The notes: generated by a model not told the origin, from the sequence alone. 64,000 nucleotides of DNA from an uncultured Bacteroides sp. (GCA_900755095.1 CAAEFE010000092.1:1-64000), one strand, 5' to 3'; counted from the first letter of the stretch, positions 42,324-52,303 are shown. Program-made: numbers and translations.

Positions 42324-43191
42324 TTGCTTCCCTTTTTTCTCCCCACCACACGATCAGAATCGTAAAAACAATCATAAGTACTGTGCAAATGAGCGAGCCT
42401 TCAAAACCGAAGGCTCCGCCATTCAGTACGTTTTCTTCGGGCATACGCAAAGTCAGCATGCTCGTCGTGAAATTATTTCCGCTCACCTGATAACCTAGAA
42501 TCGGACCTTGAATCCAATTCCAGAAAAGATGAAGAGAGATAGGGAAACACAGATTCCGGGTATAAAGATAGGAAGCACCCAGCAACATACCGGCAAGTAA
42601 GAGATTAAGCATCGGTAGGAAAGCTATTTCTGGATTAAAGATATGCATAAACGCGAATAATGCCGACGAGATGAAGAGCGCCAGGAATTTATTCATATTA
42701 GTATGAAGCAGACGTCCGAGGATATAGCCGCGCATCAGAATTTCTTCAAACAACGCCACTAACAGGAAAAACACCCACGACCCCAATAAATCCAACGGCT
42801 TAAACTGAAAACCGGTGACTTCTATTTCTCCCAAAACAACAGAGATTCCGAAACCCAGCAAATAGAGCAAGATTGCCATCAGAAGTCCATACCACAGTCC
42901 ACTGGCATGTCCTTTTAAAGAAAGTCCCAAATCAGAAAACGGACGACGTTCGAGACGAAGCAAGATTACGGCAGCAGTAAGAACAGCCAAAAGCATACTG
43001 GCCTCCACGAAAATATACCCTACTACTCCCGGATGACGAGCCTCCACTCCAAGAACCAACGACAAGCCTCCGCTAACCAGTGTCCCATACAATCCAATAA
43101 ATATGAAAAGTACCACAATAAACAGCGAGATACATGCCCACACAGGAAGTCTTTTGGGTTCTTTCTTCCCATCTATGTTGTCTGCCTCCAT
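42295..43191 (-). CDS. CPBP family intramembrane metalloprotease
   Basis: The 298-residue protein has about eight membrane helices and the CPBP/CAAX-protease motifs EEILMRGYILG (EExxxR), FAFMHIFNP and SLHLFWNWIQG. Such proteases process prenylated or signal-like peptides; the substrate is unknown. Its -7 element TAATTTTG (complement of 43,216-43,223) is divergent from the next gene's promoter. Confidence 0.9.
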   Translation of the reverse strand: MEADNIDGKKEPKRLPVWACISLFIVVLFIFIGLYGTLVSGGLSLVLGVEARHPGVVGYIFVEASMLLAVLTAAVILLRLERRPFSDLGLSLKGHASGLWYGLLMAILLYLLGFGISVVLGEIEVTGFQFKPLDLLGSWVFFLLVALFEEILMRGYILGRLLHTNMNKFLALFISSALFAFMHIFNPEIAFLPMLNLLLAGMLLGASYLYTRNLCFPISLHLFWNWIQGPILGYQVSGNNFTTSMLTLRMPEENVLNGGAFGFEGSLICTVLMIVFTILIVWWGEKREAISLAVPRSY

Positions 43192-43265
43192 TTTTACAAT
43201 TTGTTAATCCGGCTACAAAATTAGATATAAAACATAAAAAAACATCATGCATTCTCTATTTTTCC

Positions 43266-43273
43266 TATATTTG
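43266..43273 (+). promoter_or_regulatory. Promoter -7 element of LRR protein gene
   Basis: TATATTTG matches the Bacteroides consensus, 22 bases before the chosen start codon at 43,295. Confidence 0.6.
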
Positions 43274-43294
43274 TCAGAACAAATCTACAAAATT

Positions 43295-44344
43295 ATGAAA
43301 ATTAAACTACTATTGATAAGTTTCTTACTGGCCGCTAATGCATTAGGAGCCGCCGCCCAAGTGAGTAAGACGTATTATGTGAGTAAGCCCGGTACGCTGA
43401 TTTCCATGATGACTGAAGAGGAAGCCAACAGTGTCACCCACCTCACACTGACCGGAAAACTGAATGCAGAGGACTTCCGGCATCTCCGTGACGAATTTGC
43501 CAATCTGAAAGTATTGGATATTTCGAACGCAGAAATCAAGATGTACAGCGGAAAAGCCGGTACTTATCCCAATGGAAAATTCTACATTTATATGCCGAAC
43601 TTCATCCCTGCCTATGCTTTCTCGAATGTAGTAGGCGGAGTGACCAAAGGTAAAGCCACTCTGGAGAAAGTGATTCTTTCGGAGAAAACGAAGAATATAG
43701 AGGATGCCGCCTTCAAAGGTTGCGAGAACCTGAAAATTTGCCAGATCCGCAAGAAGACAGCTCCCAACCTGTTGCCGGAAGCGTTGGCAGACAGCGTTAC
43801 CGCTATCTTCGTCCCCCTGGGCAGCAGCGACTCTTACCGCTACAAAGACAGATGGCAAAACTTTGCGTTTATCGAGGGGGAACCGGTAGAGACTACCCTG
43901 CAAGTGGGCGCCATGGGTAAACTGGAAGAAGAGATTCTGAAAGCGGGACTGCAACCCAGAGACATCAACTTCCTGACCGTTGAAGGTAAGCTGGACAACG
44001 CCGACTTCAAACTGATCCGCGATTATATGCCGAATCTCGTCTCTGTCGATATTTCCAGAACGAACGCAACAGCTATCCCCGACTTCACTTTCGCACAGAA
44101 GAAGTATCTGTTGAATATGAAATTACCTCATAATCTGAAATCTATCGGACAACGGGTATTTAGCAACTGCGGTCGCCTTTGCGGCACGCTGGAGCTGCCG
44201 GCCAGTGTGACGGCTATTGAATTCGGTGCTTTTATGGGATGCGATAATCTTCGCTATGTGTTGGCTACCGGAAATAAGATTACGACGCTGGGTGATAATT
44301 TGTTCGGGGAGGGAGTTCCGAGTAAGTTGGTTTATAAGAAATAA
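43295..44344 (+). CDS. Secreted leucine-rich-repeat (BspA-like) protein
   Basis: The protein of about 349 residues has a signal peptide (MKIKLLLISFLLAANALGAAAQ) and BspA-type leucine-rich repeats (FRHLRDEFANLKVLDISNAEIK; LEKVILSEKTKNIEDAAFKGCENLK; FGAFMGCDNLRYVL). Such proteins in Bacteroides are exported and may bind host or matrix proteins. The ATG at 43,295 is chosen because the longer frame from 43,247 overlaps the promoter. Confidence 0.85.
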   Translation: MKIKLLLISFLLAANALGAAAQVSKTYYVSKPGTLISMMTEEEANSVTHLTLTGKLNAEDFRHLRDEFANLKVLDISNAEIKMYSGKAGTYPNGKFYIYMPNFIPAYAFSNVVGGVTKGKATLEKVILSEKTKNIEDAAFKGCENLKICQIRKKTAPNLLPEALADSVTAIFVPLGSSDSYRYKDRWQNFAFIEGEPVETTLQVGAMGKLEEEILKAGLQPRDINFLTVEGKLDNADFKLIRDYMPNLVSVDISRTNATAIPDFTFAQKKYLLNMKLPHNLKSIGQRVFSNCGRLCGTLELPASVTAIEFGAFMGCDNLRYVLATGNKITTLGDNLFGEGVPSKLVYKK

Positions 44345-44356
44345 AAAAAAAAGAAA

Positions 44357-44401
44357 TTACCCTGATATAAATTGGTGATTAGTCAACTTATATCAGGGTA
44401 A
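44357..44401. terminator. Bidirectional terminator, ACCCTGAT-type hairpin
   Basis: A 14-bp perfect stem TTACCCTGATATAA and its complement with a 17-base loop lies between the LRR gene and the end of the membrane-protein array. A related hairpin occurs at 45,528. Confidence 0.75.
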
Positions 44402-44421
44402 ATTATTTGAATATTAGGACA

Positions 44422-44676
44422 CTAAGAATCTTTAGAATTCTGCTTTTTCCCCAATTCCTCATGATTTATCTTTTTCATATAACTAGTTGCAGATAATGCA
44501 ATAGCACTTCCTCCCCATAATCCAAATAACAGAAAGAATAAGTAACCCAAATACGCATTCATTTCCATGCCAAGAAGATGCAAAATAATTAATATAAAAA
44601 AATATCCCCAAAAACTATAGAAAAAGCACAGGTGAGAATAATAACATAAATAATATCTGAATTTAGAATCTTTCAT
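44422..44676 (-). CDS. Small membrane protein, putative immunity paralogue (84 aa)
   Basis: Two membrane helices are predicted (FFYSFWGYFFILIILHLLG and YLGYLFFLLFGLWGGSAIAL). The second helix and what follows (YLFFLLFGLWGGSAIALSATSYMKKIN) align in pattern with the C-terminal parts of the proteins at 44,988 and 45,588, so it looks like a shortened copy. It overlaps the upstream gene by 4 bp. Lying after the RHS gene, it is a candidate immunity gene. Confidence 0.6.
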   Translation of the reverse strand: MKDSKFRYYLCYYSHLCFFYSFWGYFFILIILHLLGMEMNAYLGYLFFLLFGLWGGSAIALSATSYMKKINHEELGKKQNSKDS

Positions 44677-44867
44677 TTTATATTCTTTTTTATAATAGGT
44701 ATTACAATCAGTGCTAATAATAATGGTAAAGTAAAAGCCATGTCCTTCATAAAAGAAGGCTCATACTCATAGAAAAACAACGAGAATAGTATTTTTATAA
44801 AACATAGAATATACAGCAAGTTTTGTATATATATAAGATATTTACCAATTTTTCCAAAAGACGTCAT
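44673..44867 (-). CDS. Small two-TM membrane protein (64 aa)
   Basis: Two hydrophobic helices (YIQNLLYILCFIKILFSLFF; FTLPLLLALIVIPII) end in a basic tail. Coupled by a 4-bp overlap to the 84-residue gene; together the two may be the split halves of one four-helix protein like the other copies. Function unknown. Confidence 0.55.
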   Translation of the reverse strand: MTSFGKIGKYLIYIQNLLYILCFIKILFSLFFYEYEPSFMKDMAFTLPLLLALIVIPIIKKNIK

Positions 44868-44987
44868 CTAATTTATTTTTAATAGGTTCAAATATATCAT
44901 AAGCATTATGTTCTTCGCTAATTTTTGATTGAGTGTCTGTTGCAGCATAACTCTAAACACACTATTTGTTTTTAATTTCTTGTCCTC

Positions 44988-45467
44988 TTAGCGAATATGA
45001 GATTCTTTCTTGCTGGCTTGCTTCATTTTACGTTCTTGTTTCTTCTTATTAATCTCTTCTAAAGTATATTTCTCCGCTTTCATGGTTATTTTATATCCAA
45101 GAAATAATCCTATTAAAAGCAATAACAGATAATTGTATAATGTAGACTTATATTCAATAGAAAAAGCTATATATACCACAAGAAAACAACAATATAATCG
45201 CGTTATTATTTTATCAGATTTCAAATATAATGCCCGAATAAGACCTTTTCCCTTTAATGGCTGTTTGAGTATCTCTATATAAGGGAATAGATAACTCATC
45301 ATTCCCCCTATCGCTATAATAGATAACGCAATTGCAAGTATTACCCTAATAATAAATATTAAAGCAGGATACTCAAATAAAAAAGAGGAAAAAATACAAT
45401 AGGGAATCATCATAAAGCTAAACCATAGTAGTGACTTTTTATATATTGCTATAAATAGATATCTCAT
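44988..45467 (-). CDS. Four-TM membrane protein, putative immunity paralogue (159 aa)
   Basis: About four membrane helices are followed by a Lys-rich cytoplasmic tail. The final membrane helix region (YLLLLLIGLFLGYKITMKAEKY) matches the same part of the 142-residue protein upstream (YLILLLFGLYLGNKIAIRANQY), so the two are paralogues. It has the place and form of immunity proteins that guard the inner membrane, but I know no named family for it. Confidence 0.65.
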   Translation of the reverse strand: MRYLFIAIYKKSLLWFSFMMIPYCIFSSFLFEYPALIFIIRVILAIALSIIAIGGMMSYLFPYIEILKQPLKGKGLIRALYLKSDKIITRLYCCFLVVYIAFSIEYKSTLYNYLLLLLIGLFLGYKITMKAEKYTLEEINKKKQERKMKQASKKESHIR

Positions 45468-45527
45468 ATAATAATAAGTTCGTCGTTAAAGTTTATTTAT
45501 TTACCATATTTCATCTTGTAGTTTATA

Positions 45528-45573
45528 TACCCTGATGTGAGTTCACTAAACTTTAGCTATTCACATCAGAGTA
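45528..45573. repeat. Imperfect hairpin between paralogous membrane genes
   Basis: TACCCTGATGTGA pairs with TCACATCAGAGTA across a 20-base loop (one mismatch). It shares the ACCCTGAT stem start with the hairpin at 44,357. Probably terminators copied along with each gene. Confidence 0.6.
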
Positions 45574-45587
45574 ATAATGTTGAGGTT

Positions 45588-46016
45588 TTAAGGAGTAATA
45601 TTTTTATTTGCTTGATCTACTATATATTGATTAGCTCTTATTGCTATTTTGTTTCCAAGATATAGTCCAAACAGAAGTAATATTAAATAAACTATTGCTT
45701 TTTCGTGACTATAGAAGACCAAATATATTGCAAAAAAAATTGCATATATCACATCTATATCCCGGCTAAATTTCAAACAAAAAGATTTAACAATATTATT
45801 TGTTTCAGTTTTCTTTTCTTTCAGACCTTTATTCCTTGACAAAAAGTTTAACATCTTGCCTGTCAGCCATGCAATCCATGAAATTAGTAATAATATTATA
45901 ACAATAAACATATATTCAAATTCTCCTAAATCAGGATGGAATAAGCAATGAATTATCATTAAAATACTATTAAAAATAGTAATTCTCTTAAATATTAATA
46001 TAAAAATATCTCCCAT
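45588..46016 (-). CDS. Four-TM membrane protein, putative cognate immunity protein (142 aa)
   Basis: This is the first gene after the RHS toxin-like protein, 9 bases away, the usual position of the cognate immunity gene. Helices: ITIFNSILMIIHCLF, YMFIVIILLLISWIAWL, VIYAIFFAIYLVFY and IVYLILLLFGLYLG, ending in ANQYIVDQANKN. Immunity is inferred from position, small size, very high A+T and the presence of diverged copies downstream. Confidence 0.65.
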   Translation of the reverse strand: MGDIFILIFKRITIFNSILMIIHCLFHPDLGEFEYMFIVIILLLISWIAWLTGKMLNFLSRNKGLKEKKTETNNIVKSFCLKFSRDIDVIYAIFFAIYLVFYSHEKAIVYLILLLFGLYLGNKIAIRANQYIVDQANKNITP

Positions 46017-46025
46017 ATATTGCTT

Positions 46026-49000
46026 TTATTCAAATAGTTTTTTTATCCAATTATAAATATCCCCTACATAATCTGTTGAATATTCTTCTCTACCTTCAAC
46101 TTGATTTGTATGAGTTTCATAAGCATCTTGAGTGGGATCAGGATTTGTTAATTCCATATATGTTCTATCTATAGCTAACCCTATTATTACTTTTTTCCCA
46201 ACTTTTATTATTCTCTTTTTATCTTTAGGATCTCTTTTCGGAGCCGGATCACCATTAGGCATCATCCCTGACACGTTAGTATCAATACTTTCCGCCACAT
46301 TCGCCTGATTCCTGTCCAATCCTTCTTTATTCCTCCTGTCTCTTTTTCTTTGGTGCTCATATTCAGGACTAATCGCATTCTTTGCCTGATAAAATAAAAG
46401 AGTTCCAAAGGCATAAGACATTTTAGGAGTATGATTTATAATCTGCCCTAATTCCGCAAATTTCCCCGATGTATGTCTCATTATCTGTTGATCTGAAGGC
46501 AATCTATAAGATTGCGTGTTCGTCAAAGGATAATAGAATGGTAGAGGAAGAGGGGATGGAACGGGGATGACTTGCTTGCCATCAGGATCAATATGCTTCA
46601 CCGGATTATTTAAACAATACCCGTAAGGAGTAATTGAATAATTCTTTTCACTCATCGGATCTGCCACATGCCATCTTCCCAATACCGGATCATACATCCG
46701 CGCCCCGTAATCATACCAATCCAGACCACCTTTTCTGTCCAGTTCTTTTCCGTTGTACTTGTAAAGCTGAACCGAAGGGGTGGATGAAGCCAAGATTCCT
46801 CCGAACGGATAGTAATGATTCACCTCTTCCGCTTCACGATCTTCATTGTATACGACACGAACATTACCCAAGTAATCTTTCAAGAAGAAATGATAACTAT
46901 AGGAAACATCGTCCGCGAAAGAAACAAAACCTTCACCATCGAGAAGAATCTTGTCGAGACTTCCGTTTTCATAGATCGCTTTACCACAATAATCAGTGGT
47001 GGTGATAGAATCTCCCATCGCATGGATGACCTCCAGTTTCGTTCCGTCGGCACTATAAAGATAGCTGATTGTACGTCCGTCGGTAAACTCTATCGCACTC
47101 GGCAAATTTAAGCAATTATACCGGATTCTCGAAATTCCTTTGTTTAAATCTTGAATCAAATTGCCATTTAAATCATAAGCATATTCTGCTGATGATCGGA
47201 TGCCGTCTTTAAAATCAGTGGTACTTCCATACATATTATTCTTTGCGTGGTCTGTCACATTAAGCAAATGATTGCCCTGATATGACAGATTCAAGCTATC
47301 AATGGCTCCGAAACTTGCCGGGCCGACAGCTCCATTACGACACAAACCGAGAATATTGCCATTCTTATCAAATGAAGTGACCTGTTCGTCATAACAGTTC
47401 AGGTTGCCGGTCAGATTTTCTCCTTCACCATAGCAGGCATCAGTCATCCTGTTCATGCTGTCATAGGCAAAACGATAACCTTTACTGATGCCGTCCGTAT
47501 CATCTTCCTCACTCCGCCATGCTAGGCTACTTATATTGCCATTATAACAGGGGATGCCAGGACTTGCATTATAAGAAATTTCTTCAGAAAGAAAAAAGCG
47601 GCACATCGTTTTTATTACCTGGTCACGGACGTCATACGTATACATTGTATAGGCACCCAATCCTCCCACATCTTTCAAAAACACCCGGCGGGCATTGTCA
47701 TACGTGTAGTAAAGCAAATGATTGGCTCTATACGCATTATCAACGCGGTGATATACATCCCTAAGTTCTCCATCTGCCAGATATTCATAGGTATATTCTT
47801 CCATGTGCCGCTTTCCGTTCCCAATCTGATAGGTATGTAATCTGGCAAATAACTTTCCAGTATATGTATATGAATAAAAGTCTGTGTCATACCCGCCCAA
47901 ATGATTTTGGGAACGTCCCTGTATTATTCTGCCTTTATAGTCATAATATAAGGCACTTGTCAAATATCGCTCATCATCCAGCACTTTTATTTTAGTCCCG
48001 GTCAGTCTCCCTTGTGCGGAGATAAGGGAGGCTTCGTGATTGATATATAAAGAATCATACTGCACTTTACCTATCTTCTCCAGCCCGAAAGCGAGTTGGG
48101 TGTCCGTTGTGAAGTTGTAATCATCATAGTAATTCACTTGTAAAAGAGAAGATAGCGTATAAGGAAAATGCTCTACTTCATACCCGGAATGAAGCACTCC
48201 GTCTTTCTCCGAAGTCGTTCGATAAGCCCTTACTATGGAATTATCCAATGAAGGAGGATCATTGAATGAACAAAGTCCTGTTAATGCAAGCCTTCCCTGA
48301 TTATCATAGAATGTGAACGTCCATTCTTTTTTCTGTGACTGATTTCCATTCTGTGACAATATAACCCTGTCGGCTTTGTCATAAACATAACCTATTGCAG
48401 CACAGCCAGGTAGTTTCTTCGAAATACAGCGTCCGAAACTATCATACAAGTATTGATATGCGTACAAATCGAGATTTCCTGCCGATATTTCATCATTAAT
48501 CATGGGTGGGAGAACATAGCGTATTCTTCCGAAGCGGTCGAATACAAAATAGGTGTCCGCTTGTTGATTCCCTCTACCTAGCCGGGTCAGTAGCGTACGC
48601 CCCTGTTTGTCAACAAAGGTGTAAGTCGGTTTCCCGTCTTCATCCGTGGCCTTTGTCACCTGCAATTCTCCCGACCGATAATCTCCTCTGCGAATCAGTG
48701 AATCGTTATCATCTATAAAATAGAACGAACAACGCAATGAATCAGCCGGAATATTCGTCAGATATTCCATACGGGCAGGATGATCTCCCCAAGCATCCCC
48801 CACTCCATATTGTTCTGTAATACGATTTAGAGGGGACGATTCATAGTTAGTTTGCAAATAACTTCTTTTACCTGCATCATGATAATCCCACAAGACACCA
48901 CCCTTCAAATCTTCAGGAGACATGTAAGAAAAGCTAGTATTCGTAGAGAGCCATTGTTTCTCTTTCCGTCCTAAACTATCATATTCTATCAGGTGATGGT

Positions 49001-49259
49001 GAGCCATAATAGCACCGGCACGGTCTGCTCCATAACTTTGTGCAAAATCGAGCTCACGTCCAAGTCCGTCATAGAATGTTATTTCATCATAGTTTTTTTC
49101 TTCATCCTCTCCAAGTGGTGTTCGTACATAAATGTAATTATGTTCTCCCGGTATGGAAGCCAGGGTGTCTTTTACGGCTGTCATGGAAAGATCATTTGCA
49201 GAAACAGGTCCTGAAAGCAGGGCTATGGCAAATATAAATAATGATATATGATTTTTCAT
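46026..49259 (-). CDS. Secreted DUF6443/RHS-repeat protein with variable C-terminal tail (polymorphic toxin candidate)
   Basis: The 1,077-residue protein has a signal peptide (MKNHISLFIFAIALLSGPVSA), a DUF6443 domain (YIYVRTPLGEDEEKNYDEITFYDGLGRE), many YD/RHS repeats forming a cocoon-like shell, and the RHS core ending (YGARMYDPVLGRWHVADPMSEKNYSITPYGYCLNNPVKHIDPDGK). After residue 895 a unique 182-residue tail follows, more A+T rich (46,026-46,574), with no domain I recognise. This is the plan of polymorphic RHS toxins. Downstream membrane genes would be immunity proteins. Toxic activity is inferred. Confidence 0.82.
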   Translation of the reverse strand: MKNHISLFIFAIALLSGPVSANDLSMTAVKDTLASIPGEHNYIYVRTPLGEDEEKNYDEITFYDGLGRELDFAQSYGADRAGAIMAHHHLIEYDSLGRKEKQWLSTNTSFSYMSPEDLKGGVLWDYHDAGKRSYLQTNYESSPLNRITEQYGVGDAWGDHPARMEYLTNIPADSLRCSFYFIDDNDSLIRRGDYRSGELQVTKATDEDGKPTYTFVDKQGRTLLTRLGRGNQQADTYFVFDRFGRIRYVLPPMINDEISAGNLDLYAYQYLYDSFGRCISKKLPGCAAIGYVYDKADRVILSQNGNQSQKKEWTFTFYDNQGRLALTGLCSFNDPPSLDNSIVRAYRTTSEKDGVLHSGYEVEHFPYTLSSLLQVNYYDDYNFTTDTQLAFGLEKIGKVQYDSLYINHEASLISAQGRLTGTKIKVLDDERYLTSALYYDYKGRIIQGRSQNHLGGYDTDFYSYTYTGKLFARLHTYQIGNGKRHMEEYTYEYLADGELRDVYHRVDNAYRANHLLYYTYDNARRVFLKDVGGLGAYTMYTYDVRDQVIKTMCRFFLSEEISYNASPGIPCYNGNISSLAWRSEEDDTDGISKGYRFAYDSMNRMTDACYGEGENLTGNLNCYDEQVTSFDKNGNILGLCRNGAVGPASFGAIDSLNLSYQGNHLLNVTDHAKNNMYGSTTDFKDGIRSSAEYAYDLNGNLIQDLNKGISRIRYNCLNLPSAIEFTDGRTISYLYSADGTKLEVIHAMGDSITTTDYCGKAIYENGSLDKILLDGEGFVSFADDVSYSYHFFLKDYLGNVRVVYNEDREAEEVNHYYPFGGILASSTPSVQLYKYNGKELDRKGGLDWYDYGARMYDPVLGRWHVADPMSEKNYSITPYGYCLNNPVKHIDPDGKQVIPVPSPLPLPFYYPLTNTQSYRLPSDQQIMRHTSGKFAELGQIINHTPKMSYAFGTLLFYQAKNAISPEYEHQRKRDRRNKEGLDRNQANVAESIDTNVSGMMPNGDPAPKRDPKDKKRIIKVGKKVIIGLAIDRTYMELTNPDPTQDAYETHTNQVEGREEYSTDYVGDIYNWIKKLFE

Positions 49260-49272
49260 ATTTCTTGTTCTT

Positions 49273-52254
49273 TTAATAGGAATTTACAGAATACCGATAA
49301 TCATAAGCCTTTATGGTTCGCCCATAATTATCTTTTTGTCTATTGAGCCGCTGTAAGAGGTCATATTCATAATAACTGACCACTCCGCACGGATCCGTTA
49401 CAGAGGTAACTCCGGTCATCGGCTGATACGTATAGGATGTTATTTGCGCCTGTGGCAAAGAAGCTCTTAGACGCACCAGTTTCGCACGATCCGGTGTGCC
49501 GGCTTGCATGAACGGCACGAGGTCTCCTCCCATAGCTGTTCGGACTTCACTAATGGTAGCTCCCTTTATTTCCGCTGCCAGATGCAAATAGTTGTAGCTC
49601 CAAAGGTAAACCGTCTTACCCTCGTTTCTGACAACATATAAAGGATGTCCCAAAGCATCATAATCAATACAATTGTACACTTCTCTCAAAGCGCCCTCAC
49701 CTACCCTTTCCCAGGCAGAATAGCAAGGAAAAAAATGATCGGATACTCCTTTTATAGGAACATATTCATATTTCACCTGTTTCAGTTGCCGGCTGGTTCC
49801 ATCATCGGAAATAGAATATTCCTTTTCTTCGACAATCGGAGAAAGTATATGCTTTTGTACCATTTGAGTATATATATCCGAGCTGGACTCACAGATCCTT
49901 TTATAGGTTTGTTTTCTTATTCCTCCATTGGCACTTTCTGAAATTACTTTTATCAAGCCGTCCGGATCATATTCATAATCAGTCTGCGTACTTATCGGAA
50001 AAGAGGGATTGTCGTATAAAGTATCACTCTCGCTTTTCAGCCTGTAATCATACAAATAGACCTTGTATGAGCAACCGTCGGCATAAGTTATAAATGAGGT
50101 CGGGCAAATATAATCAAGAGATGTCCTCATTGATTTTACGTAAAGGTCGGAAGAGCGTTCATAGGTCAGATACTTGCTCGATTTTAAAATACCGCCTGCC
50201 GAATACAGTTCTTCACAAAGAAGTTTTCCCCGTTCTACCGATCTGGAAGCACAAGGTTCATAAGGCGTTCGGTTCGGAAGTATGATTGCTTCCGGGGCTT
50301 CGTCCATGTGTCCATTATCGAAGTTGGTATATTTAGAACGGATAAAAGATCCGTCCGGTCTTTTTTCAATCACCTCACTGTAGCCGATATGATTTCCGGA
50401 AGAATTGATACATGCCGGTAGCACAGACTGGCTGCTGAATCTTCTTATTATACGTTTTACATCTTTATCCGCCCCGGTACCTTCTACCTGATAATCATCA
50501 AAATAGTACTTCACCTGTCCTCCCAGACAACCGCTTGAGATTCTTGCTTTTTCTTTATTAACTAAATAATCATCCACATAAAAGTACTCTTTTTCTACTT
50601 TTTCACCACTTTCCAATCCTGTATCACTATTTATTATCTTCTTTATTCTTAGTCCTCCCGCTATTTTCGGCTGGAATGTATCCTCGTACCCTTCCCATCG
50701 ATTCATTTTCACTTGCTTACAATACTCGTGAGGTTCGAAAACGAAACGTGTATATCCTCCCGTGGGATAGTGCAGCCTTTTCAAAACGCCAAATGTCAAA
50801 ACATCCGCATTAGGTTCGCGAGAATCGTAATGAGTGGCATAATTATCGGTCATCAAACGATTGTTGTAAAATCCCCAGTGATCTACTTTTCCGGACAGAT
50901 AAGGGGGCAACTGCTCCGGAAAGTCATACTCCATATTAAAATTTCGTCCGTTTGCTCCCCATACAAATTCAGAAACAGATTGTAATATCAGGCGCTGTGA
51001 GGCGTTGTCATTGTACGAGAAACGGTAATCCCGAATCCACTTTCCTTTCTTATCTTTTATTTCCAGGTTACTCAACTTATACCATTTCAACTTGTCCAAA
51101 CAATTCGGATAATTATCATCCAAAGGATTATCTGCAAGAAAATTCAGAAAACGATATTTTGGATTTTTGCGCCATAACATATATTGAGAAGCATAAATAT
51201 CCTGTGAATATCTCAATTCCGTAGTCACTTCACGCGCAAAAGTTATTTCACATTCGGGAAAAGAAATACGGTTGAGATAAACCGGAGATATAAGACTTCC
51301 CTGATAACTGTCTTCAATGGCCGTATGGCTCGAAGATGAGCACTCCGGAGTCAAGATTCCGCCACCAAATGTAAAAGACCCCAAATCATCATACAGTGAA
51401 ATAAACATTTGATTGATAAAATCACCACGCTCGTATGTGTAAGTTATTTCCTGACCGTTAGTCAGGATGATTTTTGTCAGATACCAGGCTGTAGCTGTCC
51501 AAAAATCCGTAGCTTGCTGAAAAAATCCGATAGAATATTCAATGGCATTCCGTTCTTTACCAAAGATATATTGAGTGCCATCTTCAGTAGTCAAAGTAAA
51601 ACCATCAAAAGAAGGCGAATATCCGGAATATTGAAATGCCGTATTCGCTTTTTCAAACGGAACATCCATCCAATTACCACTAAAATCCACTTTTACAGGC
51701 CTGTCACATTGCACGATCCATGTTTTGTCACTATTCAACATAAATTTTCCATGGTAATCCAAAAAATTGAAATCGAACTCGTCCGGCTCAAAATCTGCTC
51801 CACCATGACTTTGAGCTGTTTCTTTGAGATAGTCTTGCGTATTCCATTGAGGCGTATTTAATGTTTCGGAATGAAAATAATATCCCATATTCATCAAATA
51901 GGTATGATTTTTCACATTACAATCATCAGGCTTGCCCTTCACCGTTCTGGATACAACTCCTCCGGTATTTAAATTCCACCCCATTCCTACCCATCCCGGA
52001 TGTTGGTCAGGACGTATCCCGGCGGCATGATAATGGAGAGAAAACGGCAATTTAAAATCTCCGACAGGAACTTCATATATAGGAACGGATATATCCGGCA
52101 TACCTGTAAATTTTGAAACCGGAATCTCACCATAAAGTCCCAAGGCCGCTACATTAGGACTAGGTAACGATTGTGAGGAAGCAGGAATCTGCGCATACAT
52201 AATATTGTTGCCTAGTAACCCCACTAAAAAAATAAAGATATATAATCTTTTCAT
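49273..52254 (-). CDS. Secreted RHS-related protein, N-terminal partner
   Basis: The protein of about 993 residues has a signal peptide (MKRLYIFIFLVGLLGNNIMYAQ), an early beta-rich domain (GEIPVSKFTGMPDISVPIYEV, GDFKLPFSLHYHAAGIRPDQ) of the type at the front of large RHS/TcC-like proteins, and weak YD repeats near the end (GVTSVTDPCGVVSYYEYDLLQRL). No toxic tail is apparent. It ends 13 bases before the second RHS gene; together they could make one shell from two chains. ATG 52,254 chosen; the earlier in-frame start is TTG. Confidence 0.82.
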   Translation of the reverse strand: MKRLYIFIFLVGLLGNNIMYAQIPASSQSLPSPNVAALGLYGEIPVSKFTGMPDISVPIYEVPVGDFKLPFSLHYHAAGIRPDQHPGWVGMGWNLNTGGVVSRTVKGKPDDCNVKNHTYLMNMGYYFHSETLNTPQWNTQDYLKETAQSHGGADFEPDEFDFNFLDYHGKFMLNSDKTWIVQCDRPVKVDFSGNWMDVPFEKANTAFQYSGYSPSFDGFTLTTEDGTQYIFGKERNAIEYSIGFFQQATDFWTATAWYLTKIILTNGQEITYTYERGDFINQMFISLYDDLGSFTFGGGILTPECSSSSHTAIEDSYQGSLISPVYLNRISFPECEITFAREVTTELRYSQDIYASQYMLWRKNPKYRFLNFLADNPLDDNYPNCLDKLKWYKLSNLEIKDKKGKWIRDYRFSYNDNASQRLILQSVSEFVWGANGRNFNMEYDFPEQLPPYLSGKVDHWGFYNNRLMTDNYATHYDSREPNADVLTFGVLKRLHYPTGGYTRFVFEPHEYCKQVKMNRWEGYEDTFQPKIAGGLRIKKIINSDTGLESGEKVEKEYFYVDDYLVNKEKARISSGCLGGQVKYYFDDYQVEGTGADKDVKRIIRRFSSQSVLPACINSSGNHIGYSEVIEKRPDGSFIRSKYTNFDNGHMDEAPEAIILPNRTPYEPCASRSVERGKLLCEELYSAGGILKSSKYLTYERSSDLYVKSMRTSLDYICPTSFITYADGCSYKVYLYDYRLKSESDTLYDNPSFPISTQTDYEYDPDGLIKVISESANGGIRKQTYKRICESSSDIYTQMVQKHILSPIVEEKEYSISDDGTSRQLKQVKYEYVPIKGVSDHFFPCYSAWERVGEGALREVYNCIDYDALGHPLYVVRNEGKTVYLWSYNYLHLAAEIKGATISEVRTAMGGDLVPFMQAGTPDRAKLVRLRASLPQAQITSYTYQPMTGVTSVTDPCGVVSYYEYDLLQRLNRQKDNYGRTIKAYDYRYSVNSY

Positions 52255-52303
52255 ATACAACTCATTATTAATTATTTCATTCTAAATAAAAAAACACAGG
52301 CCA

